Below, piece by piece: positions 6,256 to 6,721 of a stretch of DNA of 6,721 nt. Under the pieces are notes generated by a model. The model was given only the letters and a program-made list of their open reading frames with translations, ran no database searches and had not been told where the DNA came from. The DNA is from Treponema sp. (GTDB lineage Bacteria > Spirochaetota > Spirochaetia > Treponematales > Breznakiellaceae), in the NCBI GenBank assembly GCA_031259035.1, contig JAIRLZ010000040.1, positions 1 through 6,721 of the forward strand, given 5' to 3'. The position numbers were made by a program, and so were the translations under genes. Each line of letters begins with the position of its first letter. Positions within the stretch are counted from its first letter, which is position 1.

Positions 6256-6302
6256 CTGTTCCTTTGAAAACTTCTTTCCGCGCCAACTGCGTTTTGGAAC
6301 AA
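6256..6302. repeat. Palindromic element, copy 2 (opposite orientation, with small insertions)
   Basis: Read on the minus strand it begins TTGTTCCAAAACGC, then GGCG, then GTTTTCAAAGGAACAGG, the same order of parts as copy 3 but with extra bases in the loop and right arm. Its outer sequence GCGTTTTGGAACAACTTC (6289-6306) matches the reverse complement of 6340-6357 at 17 of 18 positions. Confidence 0.6.
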
Positions 6303-6343
6303 CTTCATATGGTACTATTATTTTTAAATTTTGTCAATCGAAG

Positions 6344-6383
6344 CTGTTCCAAAACGCGCCTTATGGCGTCAGTTTTGGAACAG
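6344..6383. repeat. Palindromic element, copy 3 (intact hairpin)
   Basis: CTGTTCCAAAAC (6344-6355) and GTTTTGGAACAG (6372-6383) are perfect 12-bp inverted repeats. Inside, CGCC (6357-6360) and GGCG (6365-6368) pair around TTAT. The 40-nt element can form a cruciform in DNA or a stable hairpin in RNA. It carries no T-run, so it is not an obvious terminator. It may be a REP-like or MITE-like intergenic repeat; it encodes no protein. Confidence 0.8.
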
Positions 6384-6463
6384 GCTCATAAGAACAATCA
6401 GGGAAAATAGCCCCCCGCTGATACGATGGAGGAGACAGCCTATTTTGAACATAATTGTACTTT

Positions 6464-6472
6464 TTATCCACA
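6464..6472 (+). promoter_or_regulatory. Perfect DnaA-box match TTATCCACA
   Basis: One exact copy of the consensus DnaA binding site in gene-free DNA. I see no second copy and no origin genes such as dnaA, dnaN or gyrB. A single 9-mer may be chance or a DnaA-titrating or regulatory site; there is no support for calling an origin. Confidence 0.3.
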
Positions 6473-6540
6473 GTTGACCACGAGGTTGAGCGGCTGCGCC
6501 GGCGTGGACGACAGTTTTTCGGGCAGGGTGGAAACATTCC

Positions 6541-6601
6541 CTACCCTGCGGCAAATCAGCGCAAAGACGCCACGCCTTCCGCCTGATTTGCCGCAGGGTA
6601 G
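6541..6601. repeat. Perfect 19-bp inverted repeat with 23-nt loop
   Basis: CTACCCTGCGGCAAATCAG (6541-6559) is repeated exactly in inverted form at 6583-6601. It begins 14 nt after the stop of the Rpn-like gene. No T-run follows on either strand, so it does not look like a standard intrinsic terminator, though it would form a very stable hairpin at the mRNA 3' end. A third GCAGGGT at 6523-6529 could pair with the left arm as an alternative (GCAGGGT-GGAA with TTCC-CTACCCTGC). It may be a REP-like repeat or the end of a small mobile element. Confidence 0.8.
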
Positions 6602-6614
6602 CCTTGTTCCGCAT

Positions 6615-6721
6615 CTATCGCAATGCGGCTATTTCCTCAACGGAAAGCCCGGTGTCCTCCGCAATCTGGTCAACAGGCAACCCCCGTTTTTTCATTTTAG
6701 AGGCGGTTTCAAGCAGTCCTT
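6615..6721 (-). CDS. C-terminal end of an Rpn/PD-(D/E)XK nuclease 'transposase family' protein (partial)
   Basis: The last 34 codons before TAG on the minus strand read GLLETASKMKKRGLPVDQ followed by IAEDTGLSVEEIAALR. This is the characteristic tail of the Rpn (YhgA-like) recombination-promoting nuclease family, in which a helical KMKKRGxxxxxIxxxTGLSxEEI module follows the nuclease domain. These proteins are usually about 280-320 residues and occur in many diverged copies in termite-gut treponemes and other gut bacteria. The catalytic domain lies outside the window, so whether the gene is intact cannot be told. It is on the same strand as the cyclase operon but separated by 490 bp with a strong hairpin. 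Confidence 0.75.
   Translation of the reverse strand, partial: GLLETASKMKKRGLPVDQIAEDTGLSVEEIAALR

Larger units (their letters stand above)
6125..6614. other. Repeat-rich intergenic region without a convincing gene
   Basis: About 490 bp between the Rpn-like gene and the cyclase gene. It holds the cyclase -10 box, three palindromic elements, an AT-rich spacer (6307-6339), a nested weak inverted repeat (AAAATAG 6404-6410 with CTATTTT 6440-6446, inner GCTG/CAGC), a DnaA-box match and the 19-bp inverted repeat. The open frames here have no Shine-Dalgarno or protein-like composition and run through the palindromes. Confidence 0.7.

Noticed and set aside
6150..6410. Plus-strand open frame of 86 codons in the repeat region
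   Set aside because: It is made largely of the palindromic element copies, giving recurring CxLEQ-like fragments, and has no Shine-Dalgarno or protein-like composition.
6404..6446. Nested inverted repeat AAAATAG ... CTATTTT as a terminator
   Set aside because: The arms are short and AT-rich, the inner pairing is only 4 bp, and no gene on either strand ends just before it.
6369..6614. Minus-strand open frame of 81 codons downstream of the Rpn tail
   Set aside because: It runs through the 19-bp inverted repeat and part of the palindromic element, and has no ribosome site or recognisable domain.

Overview
The window looks like a chromosomal segment of a spirochaete, most likely a treponeme of the moderate-GC kind found in termite guts or other animal-associated communities. 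This is inferred from three things: a UPF0164/FadL-like outer-membrane protein at the left edge, a membrane-bound class III cyclase heading a small operon, and the C-terminal tail of an Rpn/PD-(D/E)XK 'transposase-family' nuclease at the right edge. No rRNA or marker gene is present, so the taxonomy is provisional. Every convincing gene lies on the minus strand, so the window is best read from right to left.

Layout, right to left. (a) 6615-6721: last 34 codons of an Rpn-type nuclease gene. (b) About 6125-6614: a gene-free, repeat-rich intergenic region. It holds a perfect 19-bp inverted repeat with a 23-nt loop, one perfect DnaA-box match, three diverged copies of a palindromic element built on CTGTTCCAAAAC/GTTTTGGAACAG, and a TATAAT -10 box just before the cyclase gene. 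(c) 6124-2005: a tightly packed three-gene operon. It encodes a HAMP-linked class III nucleotidyl cyclase, a single-pass membrane coiled-coil protein with 11-residue repeats and a C-terminal beta domain, and a small exported protein of unknown function. The first two genes overlap by 22 nt and the next two by 1 nt (TAATG), and the second and third genes have strong Shine-Dalgarno sequences. (d) 1851-2004: a short intergenic gap with an ATTAATC-N3-GATTAAT palindrome, 11-bp tandem repeats folding into a hairpin, and a well-spaced promoter that would give an almost leaderless mRNA. (e) 1850-597: an M20-family zinc peptidase/deacylase with all expected metal ligands. (f) 551-586: a rho-independent terminator. 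(g) 525-1: the start of the UPF0164-like outer-membrane beta-barrel gene, which runs off the left edge.

The most interesting content is the operon. A transmembrane cyclase, a membrane-anchored coiled-coil protein ending in an SH3-like (FlgT/CsgG-type) domain, and an exported orphan protein are translationally coupled. This suggests one envelope-sensing assembly with nucleotide output. The cyclase has both metal-binding aspartates and the Asn/Arg transition-state pair, but by my alignment carries Ser where adenylate cyclases have the base-selecting Lys, so its substrate cannot be assumed to be ATP.
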